This document shows positions 29,528 to 39,507 of a DNA stretch of 64,000 nt, in pieces. This stretch comes from an uncultured Bacteroidota bacterium. GTDB lineage: Bacteria > Bacteroidota > Bacteroidia > Flavobacteriales > Flavobacteriaceae. Position numbers and translations under genes: made by a program. The stretch spans positions 37,283 through 101,282 of the forward strand of contig CACCYT010000003.1 of assembly GCA_902550325.1 (NCBI GenBank), given 5' to 3'. Position 1 is the first letter of the stretch, and every line of letters starts with the position of its first letter. A model generated the notes under the pieces. That model made no database searches. It worked only from the letters and a program-made list of their open reading frames with translations, and had not been told where the DNA came from.

Positions 29528-30160
29528 TTATAGTTTTAAGCTCAAGAAGAGAAAAAAAACAAATATTGCTAGGTATAAGTTAACTGAAAATTTTAGCTCT
29601 TTATATTTAAATAGAAGCTGATAGAAAGATTGAGTAAGTAAACCTGTAACAAACCAACCACTATAATTTGATAATGGCACAATTGAATCTTTAAACTCCC
29701 AAAAATCAAGATTAGGGGCTACAGGTTCAATAAAAAAATCAATAAATAACATCAATAGTGAACCCAATAGAATTGATGGGATTTTTCTCCCTTTACATAT
29801 TTGGTTTGAAATACTTCCAGAAATAGTAGTAAGGATAACCCAGTTCATTCCAATTAAAAAAGGAACTCCGAAAAGTTTAGGGCCTAGATTTCTACCATAT
29901 GAATATTCACCAAATAATAAACCATAATTAACTCCCAAGAATTCAACAAAGATACCTGTCCAAAAAATCAGAACTATACAAAGTAATTCACGTTTATGAA
30001 GTTTAATTTGATTAACCATCAAAAGGAGGCTTGTTAAGAATAAATTTATGGGCGTAAAGGACGCAAAAAATATAAAATCATAGAATAAGAGACCCAGTAA
30101 TCCAGAAATATGTACTAACCATATTAGAAAAATTGATAAGTATGTTTTATTAATTTTCAA
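29528..30160 (-). CDS. cruF: Carotenoid biosynthesis protein, CruF-like carotenoid 1,2-hydratase (DUF422 family)
   Basis: Multi-TM protein, 'EFLGVNYGLLFGEYSYGRNLGPKLFGVPFLIGMNWVIL', 'DFFIEPVAPNLDFWEF'; in a carotenoid operon. Confidence 0.85.
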   Translation of the reverse strand: MKINKTYLSIFLIWLVHISGLLGLLFYDFIFFASFTPINLFLTSLLLMVNQIKLHKRELLCIVLIFWTGIFVEFLGVNYGLLFGEYSYGRNLGPKLFGVPFLIGMNWVILTTISGSISNQICKGRKIPSILLGSLLMLFIDFFIEPVAPNLDFWEFKDSIVPLSNYSGWFVTGLLTQSFYQLLFKYKELKFSVNLYLAIFVFFLFLSLKL

Positions 30161-31610
30161 TTAGATCGGATATAATTTTTGATGATAATATACAAAGTGG
30201 TATACCACCTCCAGGATGAACACTTCCTCCACAGAAAAAAACATTTTTTATCTTCTTAGAAAAATTTGGATGTCTTAAAAATGAAGAAAACAGATCATTG
30301 CTGGATGTTCCATATAAAGAGCCTAAATATGAGTTTGTGTTTTTGTCCAAATCAGCAGGACTATAAACTTTTTCTTTGATCAGCTTTCCCTTGATATCAA
30401 TATTTAAAACTTTTTCAATTTTCTTGATAATAATTTCTTTTAGAATTTTAATTTCTGAATTCCAGTTTTGATTTGCGTTGTGTGGTGCGTTAACCATAAC
30501 AAACCAGTTTTCAGAATTTTTAGGTGCGTCATTTTTTACATCCTTGGATGTTATATTTAAATAAACTGTTGGATCATTATAAATTTGTTTTTTTTCAAAA
30601 ATTGATTCAAATTCTTTTTTGTAATCTGATGAAAAAAAGATATTATGCAAGTCTAAATCAGTTTTTATATTCTTCATGCACCAATAAAAAATTACTGCTG
30701 AACTCGATCTCTCAGATTTAAGTGATCGATGACTAATATTATTGCCTAAGAGTTTGGTGTAGAAATGATGAGTGTCTACGTTTGAAATAATATAATTTGA
30801 CAAGATTTTTTTATCATTATTAATTTCCAAAAATTTAATCTCATTATTCTCAATTTTTAATTTGGTTACCTCACTTTTGAAATGAAATTTAACCCCAATT
30901 TTTTTTGCTAGATTAAATAAACTATTTGTTATTTCATGCATTCCACCCTCAGGAATATACGTTCCATAATGATTTTCCAAATGTTGGATTAAGCTCATCA
31001 TACCAGGTGTTTTGTAAGGAGATGAACCATTGTATGTTGCGTAACGATTAAAAATCTGAATCAAATACTTATTTTTTAACTCCTCACTATTAACCTTACT
31101 TAGCGTCTTGTTTATTTGAAAAATATTGACATTAAAAAGTGCTTTAAGAGTATCTATGTTAATATAAGTTGATAGTTTGTGAAGTGATTTTTTTAAAAAA
31201 ATCTTTTCAGTAAGATTGTATTTCTTTTCCGCTTTTTTTAAATAATTTTTTACACGAGAACTTGGAATATCAAACTCCTTTTCAATCTCTTTAAAAAACT
31301 TTTTTTTGTTTGAGTAAGCTGTGAATTTTTTTCCATCATCCCAAAAGTATTTGCAATGAATTTTTTTCTTTTTGTAATTGAAAAAATTTCGGGGATTTTC
31401 GTTAGAAATTGTAAAAAGCTCATCTACTAGGTGAGGCATTGTAAATAAAGAGGGTCCTGCATCAAACCTAAAATCACCTAATTTAAAAGTACTTAATTTG
31501 CCTCCTGGATAATTATTTTTCTCATAAACATTTACATCAAAACCTTGATTTTTGAGTCTAATTGCTGAGCAAATACCTCCAATTCCTGAACCGATGATAG
31601 CTACCTTCAT
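30150..31610 (-). CDS. crtD: Carotenoid desaturase, CrtD/CrtI family
   Basis: Rossmann 'VAIIGSGIGGICSAIRLKNQGFDVNVYEKNNYPGGK', C-terminal 'NVFFCGGSVHPGGGIPLCILSSKI'; CrtD inferred from CruF neighbour. Confidence 0.82.
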   Translation of the reverse strand: MKVAIIGSGIGGICSAIRLKNQGFDVNVYEKNNYPGGKLSTFKLGDFRFDAGPSLFTMPHLVDELFTISNENPRNFFNYKKKKIHCKYFWDDGKKFTAYSNKKKFFKEIEKEFDIPSSRVKNYLKKAEKKYNLTEKIFLKKSLHKLSTYINIDTLKALFNVNIFQINKTLSKVNSEELKNKYLIQIFNRYATYNGSSPYKTPGMMSLIQHLENHYGTYIPEGGMHEITNSLFNLAKKIGVKFHFKSEVTKLKIENNEIKFLEINNDKKILSNYIISNVDTHHFYTKLLGNNISHRSLKSERSSSAVIFYWCMKNIKTDLDLHNIFFSSDYKKEFESIFEKKQIYNDPTVYLNITSKDVKNDAPKNSENWFVMVNAPHNANQNWNSEIKILKEIIIKKIEKVLNIDIKGKLIKEKVYSPADLDKNTNSYLGSLYGTSSNDLFSSFLRHPNFSKKIKNVFFCGGSVHPGGGIPLCILSSKIISDLIEN

Positions 31611-31612
31611 AT

Positions 31613-32281
31613 TTAAAATTCCCGAGTTTTGATATCAATTATTTCAAATCTTGCAAAAAGATCCTCGCTATACCATTTTCTTTCTCTTGTTTTTTTAATG
31701 ATCTCTGAATGCGCTTTATTTTTATAAGCAAAATCGCTAATAGCCTTATGATTTTTCCAAATACTAAAGGTTGCTTGTGACAAAAGGGGTAATTCGCCTA
31801 TGCCTTTGTAAAACTCAACTCCATCAGCATTCTTAATTGAATCAGATGCAGATGATACATTTAACCAAAATTCTAATTGTTTACTGAGTTTTATTTTGCC
31901 CCTGGTAATAACACCAATTTTATTATTCACATTAGTTTTTTTACTTCTGTTTACTTTAAAAGGATTAATATTGTCCCATAATCCATTTGAAAAAATAGGT
32001 TCCATAATGTAATCAACTCTTTTTTTTGCTTTCTTTTTTATTTCTTTAGCATGATTGCTATTTTCAATAAAATCATTTATTAGATCATGTTTTTTCCAAA
32101 CACACAGTAATGAATAAACATTAAAATCGGGGTAGATAAATCCTCCTTTACCACCTGTCCCAAGCATTTTATAGAATGTTAAATCCTTTTTATTTTGAAA
32201 ATATTTTTTAGATTCGACCATTTGTTTAAACGCCCAAAACTTATTTGATTCGTAGTGAAAAAATGAAATGGATACCACCAT
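31613..32281 (-). CDS. crtA: CrtA-like (spheroidene monooxygenase family) carotenoid 2-oxygenase/hydroxylase
   Basis: 'MVVSISFFHYESNKFWAFKQM', 'YKMLGTGGKGGF', 'GIGELPLLSQATFSIWKN', 'RERKWYSEDLFARFEI'. Confidence 0.8.
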   Translation of the reverse strand: MVVSISFFHYESNKFWAFKQMVESKKYFQNKKDLTFYKMLGTGGKGGFIYPDFNVYSLLCVWKKHDLINDFIENSNHAKEIKKKAKKRVDYIMEPIFSNGLWDNINPFKVNRSKKTNVNNKIGVITRGKIKLSKQLEFWLNVSSASDSIKNADGVEFYKGIGELPLLSQATFSIWKNHKAISDFAYKNKAHSEIIKKTRERKWYSEDLFARFEIIDIKTREF

Positions 32282-32354
32282 GGTTTTACCATATCAAAAT
32301 TAATGCTATTCTGTTAATTGAAAATATAATATCTTTATTTTTTAATTAATTTTT

Positions 32355-33500
32355 TTGAAAAAGAATTACGATTTTATTTTCTGTGGTTATGGTCTATCTT
32401 CCTCTGTAATTCTTTTTAAAATGTCAAGTATTGACTATTATTTAGATAAGAGAATCTTAATAATAGAGAGTAAAAAAAAGGATATAAATAAAACATGGTG
32501 TTTTTGGGATAATAATAATTCAAAGTGGAATCCTTTTTTGTCTAAAAAATGGTCAAAATTAAACTTTAAAACCAATGATTTAAGTTTAGATTTTGAATTA
32601 AATGACATGTCTTATAACATGATAAAGAGTCAGGACTTTTTTAACGTAATTAAAAAAACTGTAAAATCTAAAATGAACGTTGAAGTTTTGTATGATGATG
32701 TTTTGTCAATTGATCAGCAAACAAATACTGTTAAAATAAATACTTCAAACAATTCATTTATAACTGACAAAGTTTTTAATAGTATTCCAACTTTTTCCCC
32801 TTATAATGAAAATTCAAATTTGAAAATGCTATTACAACATTTTAAGGGTTGGACAATCAAAACAAAAAATAAATGTTTTGATCAAGAAAAGGCAACTATA
32901 ATGGATTTTTCAATTGATCAAAAAAATGAAACTCGTTTTTTTTATATTCTTCCTGTAAGTTCAGACGAAGCATTGATTGAATTTACGCTCTTTTCAAAGA
33001 AAAAATTAAATGATTCTGAATATGACAAAGAAATTTCAAACTATTTATTTAAAGCTGGTATATCAGAATACAAGATTATTAGTAATGAAAAGGGAATAAT
33101 ACCTATGACTTGTTTTGATTATTCAAAATATAATTCTAAAAATCTTATTAACATAGGTACATCCGGGGGTTGGACAAAACCTTCAACTGGGTATACTTTT
33201 AAATTTATAGATAAAAAATCAGATCAGTTACTAAAATTTTTAGAAAAAGAAACTGATTTTAGAAAATTTAATAAAAAAACAAGATTTTGGTATTATGACA
33301 GAATATTTTTAGACGTTTTGTATTACCAAAATCATCTTGGCTCACATTTATTTGAAAGACTCTTTTTGAAAAATAAAATTGAAAGAATTTTCAGATTTTT
33401 AGATGATGAGTCAAATATACTTGATGATTTAAAAATCCTTTTATCATTTCCAAAATACCTATTTACAAAAACTTTTTTTAAGACACTTTTTAATAAATAA
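32355..33500 (+). CDS. crtY: Lycopene beta-cyclase (CrtY family)
   Basis: TTG start; 'YDFIFCGYGLSSSVILFKMSS', 'KTWCFWDN', 'GTSGGWTKPSTGYTFKFI'. Confidence 0.85.
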   Translation: MKKNYDFIFCGYGLSSSVILFKMSSIDYYLDKRILIIESKKKDINKTWCFWDNNNSKWNPFLSKKWSKLNFKTNDLSLDFELNDMSYNMIKSQDFFNVIKKTVKSKMNVEVLYDDVLSIDQQTNTVKINTSNNSFITDKVFNSIPTFSPYNENSNLKMLLQHFKGWTIKTKNKCFDQEKATIMDFSIDQKNETRFFYILPVSSDEALIEFTLFSKKKLNDSEYDKEISNYLFKAGISEYKIISNEKGIIPMTCFDYSKYNSKNLINIGTSGGWTKPSTGYTFKFIDKKSDQLLKFLEKETDFRKFNKKTRFWYYDRIFLDVLYYQNHLGSHLFERLFLKNKIERIFRFLDDESNILDDLKILLSFPKYLFTKTFFKTLFNK

Positions 33501-33619
33501 TATAAAATACTAGAAATCAATTAATTATTATATTCTTATTTAAAGGGACTTTAAATATCAAAATCATAAAAAAACATACTAAATTTTATCAAATCAATAA
33601 TTTTTGGTATATTTATGGC

Positions 33620-33690
33620 AAGTCCCGTGTAGACTGGGATTTATAATATAGTCGCGGGTGGAGAGAACGCATCCTGAAAAATCGTTACAT
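33620..33690 (+). ncRNA. Candidate structured cis-regulatory RNA (glutamine-II/'downstream-peptide' riboswitch-like)
   Basis: Hairpin CCCGT(33624-28)+GACT(33632-35) / AGTC(33650-53)+GCGGG(33654-58), followed by interleaved GGA(33660-62)-AACG(33666-69)-TCC(33672-74)-CGTT(33683-86), an H-type pseudoknot; upstream of a short DUF4278-like ORF. Confidence 0.5.
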
Positions 33691-33714
33691 ATGTTTTAAA
33701 TTTAAAATGAATGT

Positions 33715-33852
33715 ATGAAGACTTCAAACCTAACTATTCAAAAATATTTAACATACAGAGGAGTTAAATATAATCCAAACAATATTACTAGAGATAATAA
33801 AAAGTCATCTAATAATTTGGGAGTTTACAGAGGAGTAAAATTTGCTCTATAA
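33715..33852 (+). CDS. Short DUF4278-like protein (45 aa), uncalled in the ORF track
   Basis: MKTSNLTIQKYLTYRGVKYNPNNITRDNKKSSNNLGVYRGVKFAL*; paired LTYRGVxY / YRGVxF motifs as in DUF4278; followed by a terminator. Confidence 0.7.
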   Translation: MKTSNLTIQKYLTYRGVKYNPNNITRDNKKSSNNLGVYRGVKFAL

Positions 33853-33871
33853 AAAAATAAACTTTAATTGT

Positions 33872-33904
33872 AATTAAGGCTCTATTATTAGGGCCTTTTT
33901 TTAT
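33872..33904 (+). terminator. Rho-independent terminator
   Basis: AAGGCTC-TATTATTA-GGGCCTTTTTTT. Confidence 0.8.
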
Positions 33905-33911
33905 CTAAATT

Positions 33912-34862
33912 TCAATCTTTAAACATTTTAACAATAAAATCACTGTTACTGGTCTTATAACCCCTGTACATGCCTGGTGAGTTAAATTCCATCATAACAT
34001 TTCCATTTTTATCTATTCCAATTACACCCCCAGTTGCACCCATATTGCCAACTTTGTCGTGTATTGATATCCGTGCTGCATCTCTCAAGGTTTTGTTTTG
34101 ATATTCCATCATTGCAGAAATATCATATGCAACTACATTTCTAATAAAATACTCTCCCCATCCTGTTGCAGAAATTCCACATGTTTTATTGTTTGCATAG
34201 GTTCCAGCACCTATAACTGGAACATCTCCAATTCTATTCCATTTTTTATTCATCATTCCACCAGTTGAAGTTCCTGCTGTTATATTCCCAGACTTATCAA
34301 TGGCCACACAACCAACAGTGCCATATTTACTGTCTTTTATTCTTTTGATCTGATTTAGCTGACTTTCTGTTATAAAGTAATCGTTGCTAATTGTTTCTAA
34401 TCCAACATCTTTCGCAAAATTTTCTGCACCTTCTCCTGATAAAAAAACATGCTTTGATTTTTCCATAACCGCACGTGCTGCTGAAATAGGATTTTTAATG
34501 ATTTTTAAGGTTGCAACTGCTCCAGCGTTTAAGTCTTGACCTGTCATAATCGAGGCATCCATTTCAACTGTTTCCTCATTTGTTAGTACAGAACCTCTTC
34601 CTGCATTGAAAAGTTCAGAATCTTCAAGTATTTTTATAGTTTCTTCAACAGCATCAATACTTTTACCCCCATTCTCAAGAATGGAATACCCAACCTCGAG
34701 AGCTTCTCTTAACTTATCCTCATATTTATCTTGTAATTCTTTGGGTGTATTCTCTCTTATAACTGTCCCAGCACCACCATGAATTACTAATGCATAATTA
34801 TTTATTGATTTTTCACAAGAAAATAAAAGTAAAATGATAATAAATTTTAAATATTTAATCAC
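33912..34862 (-). CDS. Isoaspartyl peptidase / L-asparaginase (Ntn hydrolase), lipoprotein
   Basis: 'VIHGGAGTVIRENTP', 'NAGRGSVLTNEETVEMDASIMTG', nucleophile motif 'KYGTVGCVAID', 'TAGTSTGGM'. Confidence 0.9.
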   Translation of the reverse strand: MIKYLKFIIILLLFSCEKSINNYALVIHGGAGTVIRENTPKELQDKYEDKLREALEVGYSILENGGKSIDAVEETIKILEDSELFNAGRGSVLTNEETVEMDASIMTGQDLNAGAVATLKIIKNPISAARAVMEKSKHVFLSGEGAENFAKDVGLETISNDYFITESQLNQIKRIKDSKYGTVGCVAIDKSGNITAGTSTGGMMNKKWNRIGDVPVIGAGTYANNKTCGISATGWGEYFIRNVVAYDISAMMEYQNKTLRDAARISIHDKVGNMGATGGVIGIDKNGNVMMEFNSPGMYRGYKTSNSDFIVKMFKD

Positions 34863-35048
34863 AGTGAGTTTTTTGTTATAAAGTACCTGTATCCAATAAT
34901 TAGTAACTGCATTTTTGAGGCTTTATTTAATTCTAATCCATTTTTTGAATAGCTAGGGAGTATTATTTTGTTCAATTTTGCTAGAAGTTGATATATGCTT
35001 TTCATTTCTATCGCAATATACAATTCATGTAGTATCTTAGCAAAGTAT

Positions 35049-35978
35049 ATGTTAAATCAGCTTTTTTTTCTGATAGTCGGTCTTTTAATGTTAGTTACAG
35101 GAAGTAATTATCTTTTAAAATCCTCAGTTGACCTATCACTAAAGTATAAAATTTCAAAAGTAGTTATTGGATTAACAGTGGTTTCAATTGCAACCTCAGC
35201 ACCTGAACTTTTAATAAGTATAAGTTCAGTTCTGAAAAACTCTAGTGACATTGCAATTTCAAATGTTATAGGCTCGAACATAGCAAATTTCGGTCTTGTT
35301 TTAGGTCTTGCACTTTTCTTCTCAAAAATTAAAATCAACTCCAAATTAATATATGAAGATTGGAATTTCTTAATGATTGTAAGTGTGATTTTTTCTCTCT
35401 TTGCTTTAACAAAATTAGAAATTAGTAGGATTGAAGGCATAGTACTTTTTACTTTTTTAATTGCGTCTCTGATTTATATTTTTAAAAACTCAAAAGACAA
35501 TGAGGTAGCCTCAAATGAAAAATACCGTACAAACACCAAGTTGATTGCTATTATAGTTATATCGAGTTTAATGCTGTTTTTTGGATCTGAATTTTTTGTT
35601 GATTCATCAATTTATTTTGCAGGTTATTTTGGTGTTTCTGAAAGAATTATTGGTTTAACAATTGTTGCAATAGGAACAAGTCTACCAGAGGTTGTTACAA
35701 CATTAGTAGCTGTGTTCAAAAAGGAGCTAGACATTTCTGTAGGAAATATTATTGGCTCAAATATTTTTAATATTTTGGCTGTTATAGGGATAACATCGAT
35801 TATTAAGCCTTTAAAAATTACAAATAAATTAAATCTTCAATTTGATTTATCAATAATGTTTGTTTTCATGTTATTCTTATTTCTTTTTTATTCTTTTTCA
35901 AAAACAAAAATATTAGGAAGAATTCATGGAGTTATTTTACTTGGTTCATTCGCCATCTATTACCTCGTTATTATCTAA
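35049..35978 (+). CDS. Calcium/sodium antiporter (CaCA family, YrbG-like)
   Basis: Two inverted repeats 'TSAPELLISISSVLKNSSDIAISNVIGSNIANFGLVLGL' and 'GTSLPEVVTTLVAVFKKELDISVGNIIGSNIFNILAVIG'. Start MLNQLFFL at 35049 preferred over 34995. Confidence 0.9.
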   Translation: MLNQLFFLIVGLLMLVTGSNYLLKSSVDLSLKYKISKVVIGLTVVSIATSAPELLISISSVLKNSSDIAISNVIGSNIANFGLVLGLALFFSKIKINSKLIYEDWNFLMIVSVIFSLFALTKLEISRIEGIVLFTFLIASLIYIFKNSKDNEVASNEKYRTNTKLIAIIVISSLMLFFGSEFFVDSSIYFAGYFGVSERIIGLTIVAIGTSLPEVVTTLVAVFKKELDISVGNIIGSNIFNILAVIGITSIIKPLKITNKLNLQFDLSIMFVFMLFLFLFYSFSKTKILGRIHGVILLGSFAIYYLVII

Positions 35979-35983
35979 AAAAA

Positions 35984-36008
35984 AACACCCCAATCGGGGT
36001 GTTTAGTA
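35984..36008. terminator. Bidirectional Rho-independent terminator
   Basis: AAACACCCCAATCGGGGTGTTT between convergent genes. Confidence 0.85.
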
Positions 36009-36028
36009 ATTAAAATCTATTAGACTAA

Positions 36029-37036
36029 CTAGACTTTAGCTGATTTAACAGTTTTTATAATTCTAGCTGCGATTTTATAAGGATCACCATTTGATGCAGG
36101 TCTACGATCTTCTAGCCATCCTTTGTAGCCTTTCTCTACCGTTATAATAGGGATTCTAATCGATGCTCCTCTGTCAGAAACTCCGTAACTGAATTGCGTG
36201 ATAGATTGAGTTTCATGCTCACCAGTTAATCTTTGATCATTATATGCACCATAAACAGCGATGTGTTCATTGACAACAGGTCTGAAAGCTTCACAAATAG
36301 CTTCATAAGTTTCTTTGGAACCACAATTTCTTAGAGTTGAATTTGAAAAGTTGGCATGCATTCCTGAACCATTCCAATCAGTTGCTCCCAATGGTTTAGG
36401 ATGATACTCAATCGCTAGACCATAATCCTCGGCTAATCTTTCTAAAAAGTAACGAGCTACCCAAATTTCATCTCCAGCTTTCGCTGCACCTTTTGCAAAA
36501 ATCTGGAACTCCCATTGACCAGCAGCAACTTCAGCATTGGTTCCTTCAATGTTGATTCCAGCATCGATACATATATCTAAATGTCTATCCATAATTTCTC
36601 TTCCGAAAGCATTTTTTCCACCAACTGAACAATAAAATTGACCTTGTGGGGTTTGGTCTTTAGGGAAACCTAATGGCAGGTTGGTTTCAGGATCCCACAA
36701 GAAATATTCCTGCTCAAATCCAAACCAAAAATCATCATCATCATCATCAATAGTCGCTCTTCCGTTTGATTCATGAGGTGAACCATCAGAACTTAAAACT
36801 TCATTCATAACAATAAACCCATTTTTTCTAACTGGATCAGGATATATTGCAACAGGCTTCAATAGACAATCTGAAGAACCACCAGGTGCTTGTTGAGTTG
36901 AACTACCGTCAAAAGCCCATACTGGACAATCTTCTAGTTTACCACTAAAATCTGATACAACTTTTGTTTTACCTCGGAGGCTTTGGGTTGGCTTGTATCC
37001 ATCCAACCATAAATATTCAAGTTTAGATTTACTCAT
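36029..37036 (-). CDS. glnA: Glutamine synthetase, eukaryotic-like GSII type
   Basis: 'LEYLWLDGYKPTQSLRGKTKV', 'CPVWAFDGSSTQQAPGGSSDCLLKPVAIYPDPVR', 'YGVSDRGASIRIP'; length ~335 aa typical of GSII. Start MSKSKLEY at 37036 preferred. Confidence 0.92.
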   Translation of the reverse strand: MSKSKLEYLWLDGYKPTQSLRGKTKVVSDFSGKLEDCPVWAFDGSSTQQAPGGSSDCLLKPVAIYPDPVRKNGFIVMNEVLSSDGSPHESNGRATIDDDDDDFWFGFEQEYFLWDPETNLPLGFPKDQTPQGQFYCSVGGKNAFGREIMDRHLDICIDAGINIEGTNAEVAAGQWEFQIFAKGAAKAGDEIWVARYFLERLAEDYGLAIEYHPKPLGATDWNGSGMHANFSNSTLRNCGSKETYEAICEAFRPVVNEHIAVYGAYNDQRLTGEHETQSITQFSYGVSDRGASIRIPIITVEKGYKGWLEDRRPASNGDPYKIAARIIKTVKSAKV

Positions 37037-37243
37037 AATAGATTTATTTAAGATCAAATAAATGTATAGTTATTTTGCAAAAAAAAATGATACGTAATAT
37101 CAAAGTTTTCCGTTTTTATGAACATCATAATTTTAGTCCTTAAAAATTATTTTTTTATTAATAAATAGACTTAAAATATGTTTTTTCTTCAATAGTAATT
37201 AACAAATAAATTGGTCAATTTTTTAAGTAAAAACAATAAGCAT

Positions 37244-37251
37244 TATCTTTG
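37244..37251 (+). promoter_or_regulatory. Bacteroidota-type -7 element TATCTTTG
   Basis: TAnnTTTG match 17 nt upstream of the TTG start at 37268; no clear TTG -33 box at the usual spacing. Confidence 0.35.
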
Positions 37252-37267
37252 ATAAATAATTAGTCTT

Positions 37268-38437
37268 TTGAATATCGACAACAAATATTATCACAGGGGT
37301 GTTTCGTTCGACAAAAAAGATGTTCATGACGCTATAAAGAATATCGATCAAGGTCTATATCCCAATTCATTTTGTAAAATTATTCCTGACATAATTAACA
37401 ATGACGACGAAATGTGTCTTGTCATGCATGCTGATGGTGCAGGTACAAAATCATCACTAGCTTATGCATACTGGAAAGAAACCAATGACTTGTCTGTTTG
37501 GAAAGGAATCTCTCAAGATTCTCTAATCATGAACATTGATGATCTTATATGCGTTGGAGCTACAAAAAATATAGTTGTATCCTCGACAATTGGAAGGAAC
37601 AAAAAATTAATTCCTGGTAAAGTTCTCAAAGAAATCATTGAAGGAAATGAGAAAGTTATTAAAATGCTAAACTCTTTTAATTTGAATATAATGTCGTCAG
37701 GAGGTGAAACTGCTGATGTTGGAGATTTAGTCAAAACAATAATTGTTGATAGTACAGTTTTTACTAGAATGAAAAGAGACGATGTGATTGAAAATAAAAT
37801 AAAATCTGGTAATGTAATTATTGGCCTTGCCTCATTTGGAAAATCTACGTATGAAGAAGCATACAATGGTGGAATGGGTAGTAATGGGTTAACCTCAGCA
37901 AGACACGATGTGTTTAGTAATGAATATAAAAAAAAATATCCCGAAACTTTTGATAATGAATTAACTGAAAATTTAATTTATACAGGATCAAAAAAACTAA
38001 CTGATCCTGTTGACGGAGTTGAATTAAATGCTGGTAAATTAGTTTTATCACCCACTCGAACCTATGCACCTATAATCGATAAAATATTTCAAAATATTGA
38101 TAGAAAAAGTATCAATGGCATCATTCATTGCAGTGGAGGCGCACAAACAAAAGTTTTAAATTTTATTGATAGGTTACACATTATAAAAGACGATTTATTT
38201 GAAATACCACCACTTTTCAATATGATTCAAGGAGAATCAGGAACAAATTGGAGAGAAATGTATCAGGTTTTTAATATGGGACACAGGATGGAAATATATG
38301 TTGATAATAAATATGCAGATGAAATTATATCCATCTCTAAAAGTTTTAATGTTGATGCTAAAATAATTGGTAAAGTTGAAGATTGTGACGCAAAAAAATT
38401 AACAATTGTTTCCGAAAAAGGAAAATTTATTTATTGA
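37268..38437 (+). CDS. purM: AIR synthase / phosphoribosylformylglycinamidine cyclo-ligase-like protein
   Basis: TTG start; '[17 protein letters not shown]', '[16 protein letters not shown]', '[12 protein letters not shown]', C-terminal '[10 protein letters not shown]'. Confidence 0.82.
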   Translation: MNIDNKYYHRGVSFDKKDVHDAIKNIDQGLYPNSFCKIIPDIINNDDEMCLVMHADGAGTKSSLAYAYWKETNDLSVWKGISQDSLIMNIDDLICVGATKNIVVSSTIGRNKKLIPGKVLKEIIEGNEKVIKMLNSFNLNIMSSGGETADVGDLVKTIIVDSTVFTRMKRDDVIENKIKSGNVIIGLASFGKSTYEEAYNGGMGSNGLTSARHDVFSNEYKKKYPETFDNELTENLIYTGSKKLTDPVDGVELNAGKLVLSPTRTYAPIIDKIFQNIDRKSINGIIHCSGGAQTKVLNFIDRLHIIKDDLFEIPPLFNMIQGESGTNWREMYQVFNMGHRMEIYVDNKYADEIISISKSFNVDAKIIGKVEDCDAKKLTIVSEKGKFIY

Positions 38438-39507
38438 TGTTAGAAAAACTTAAAGCATTAGAGGAAAAATTCAAAGAACTATCTAATTTGATTATTCAAC
38501 CTGATATAATGTCTGACCAAAAAAAATACGTTAAGATCAGTAAGGAGTACAAGGATTTGAAAGAGATTATCGATAAAAAAACAGAATATGAAAATGTTTT
38601 AAAAAATATTGAAGAGGCTAGCGATATTATTAAAAATGAGCATGATAAAGAAATGCTTGAATTAGCAAATGCTGAAATGGTGATCTACAAAGAAAATTTG
38701 GTTAAGTTGGAGGATCAATTAAAAGTGTTGTTGATTCCAAAAGATCCTGACGATTCAAAAAATATTGTTATGGAATTAAGAGCTGGTACGGGGGGGGATG
38801 AAGCAAGTATTTTTGCTGGAGATTTATTCAGGATGTACTCAAAATATGCTGAAAAACGGGGCTGGAAAGTCAATCTTGTAGACTTTAATGAAGGCACTGC
38901 AGGTGGCTATAAAGAAATCATCTTTGAAATAAATGGAGAAAATGTATATGGAACCATGAAGTTTGAATCCGGTGTACACAGGGTTCAAAGAGTTCCCCAA
39001 ACTGAAACGCAAGGTAGGGTCCATACTTCTGCATCAACAGTCATGGTTTTACCCGAAGCAGAAGAGTTTGATGTTGATTTGGATATGCAAGATGTAAGAA
39101 TTGAACGGACAACATCGACAGGTCCAGGAGGACAATCTGTTAATACAACCTACTCAGCAATTAAACTTCATCATGAACCTACCGGTATTATTGTAAGCTG
39201 TCAAGATCAAAAATCACAACATAAAAATCTTGAAAAAGCTCTTAAAGTACTGAGATCAAGATTGTATGAGCTAGAAATTAGTAAAAGAAAAGAAGAGGAT
39301 TCACAAAAGAGGAATTTGATGGTATCTTCAGGTGACAGATCTGCTAAAATAAGAACCTACAACTACCCACAAGGAAGAGTTACAGACCATAGAATCAATT
39401 TAACCTTGTATGACTTACAAAATATTGTTAACGGAGATATTGATAAACTTGTAGAGGAACTTAAACTTCATAATAATATAGAACTAATGAAAAGTGATAA
39501 GCAATGA
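38437..39507 (+). CDS. prfA: Peptide chain release factor 1
   Basis: '[30 protein letters not shown]', GGQ motif '[36 protein letters not shown]'. Confidence 0.93.
   Translation: MLEKLKALEEKFKELSNLIIQPDIMSDQKKYVKISKEYKDLKEIIDKKTEYENVLKNIEEASDIIKNEHDKEMLELANAEMVIYKENLVKLEDQLKVLLIPKDPDDSKNIVMELRAGTGGDEASIFAGDLFRMYSKYAEKRGWKVNLVDFNEGTAGGYKEIIFEINGENVYGTMKFESGVHRVQRVPQTETQGRVHTSASTVMVLPEAEEFDVDLDMQDVRIERTTSTGPGGQSVNTTYSAIKLHHEPTGIIVSCQDQKSQHKNLEKALKVLRSRLYELEISKRKEEDSQKRNLMVSSGDRSAKIRTYNYPQGRVTDHRINLTLYDLQNIVNGDIDKLVEELKLHNNIELMKSDKQ

Noticed and set aside
36740-36770. Run of Asp codons (DDDDDD) in glutamine synthetase as a frameshift or repeat expansion
   Set aside because: Frame and flanking GS motifs are continuous on both sides; a short homopolymeric acidic stretch is tolerated in a loop.
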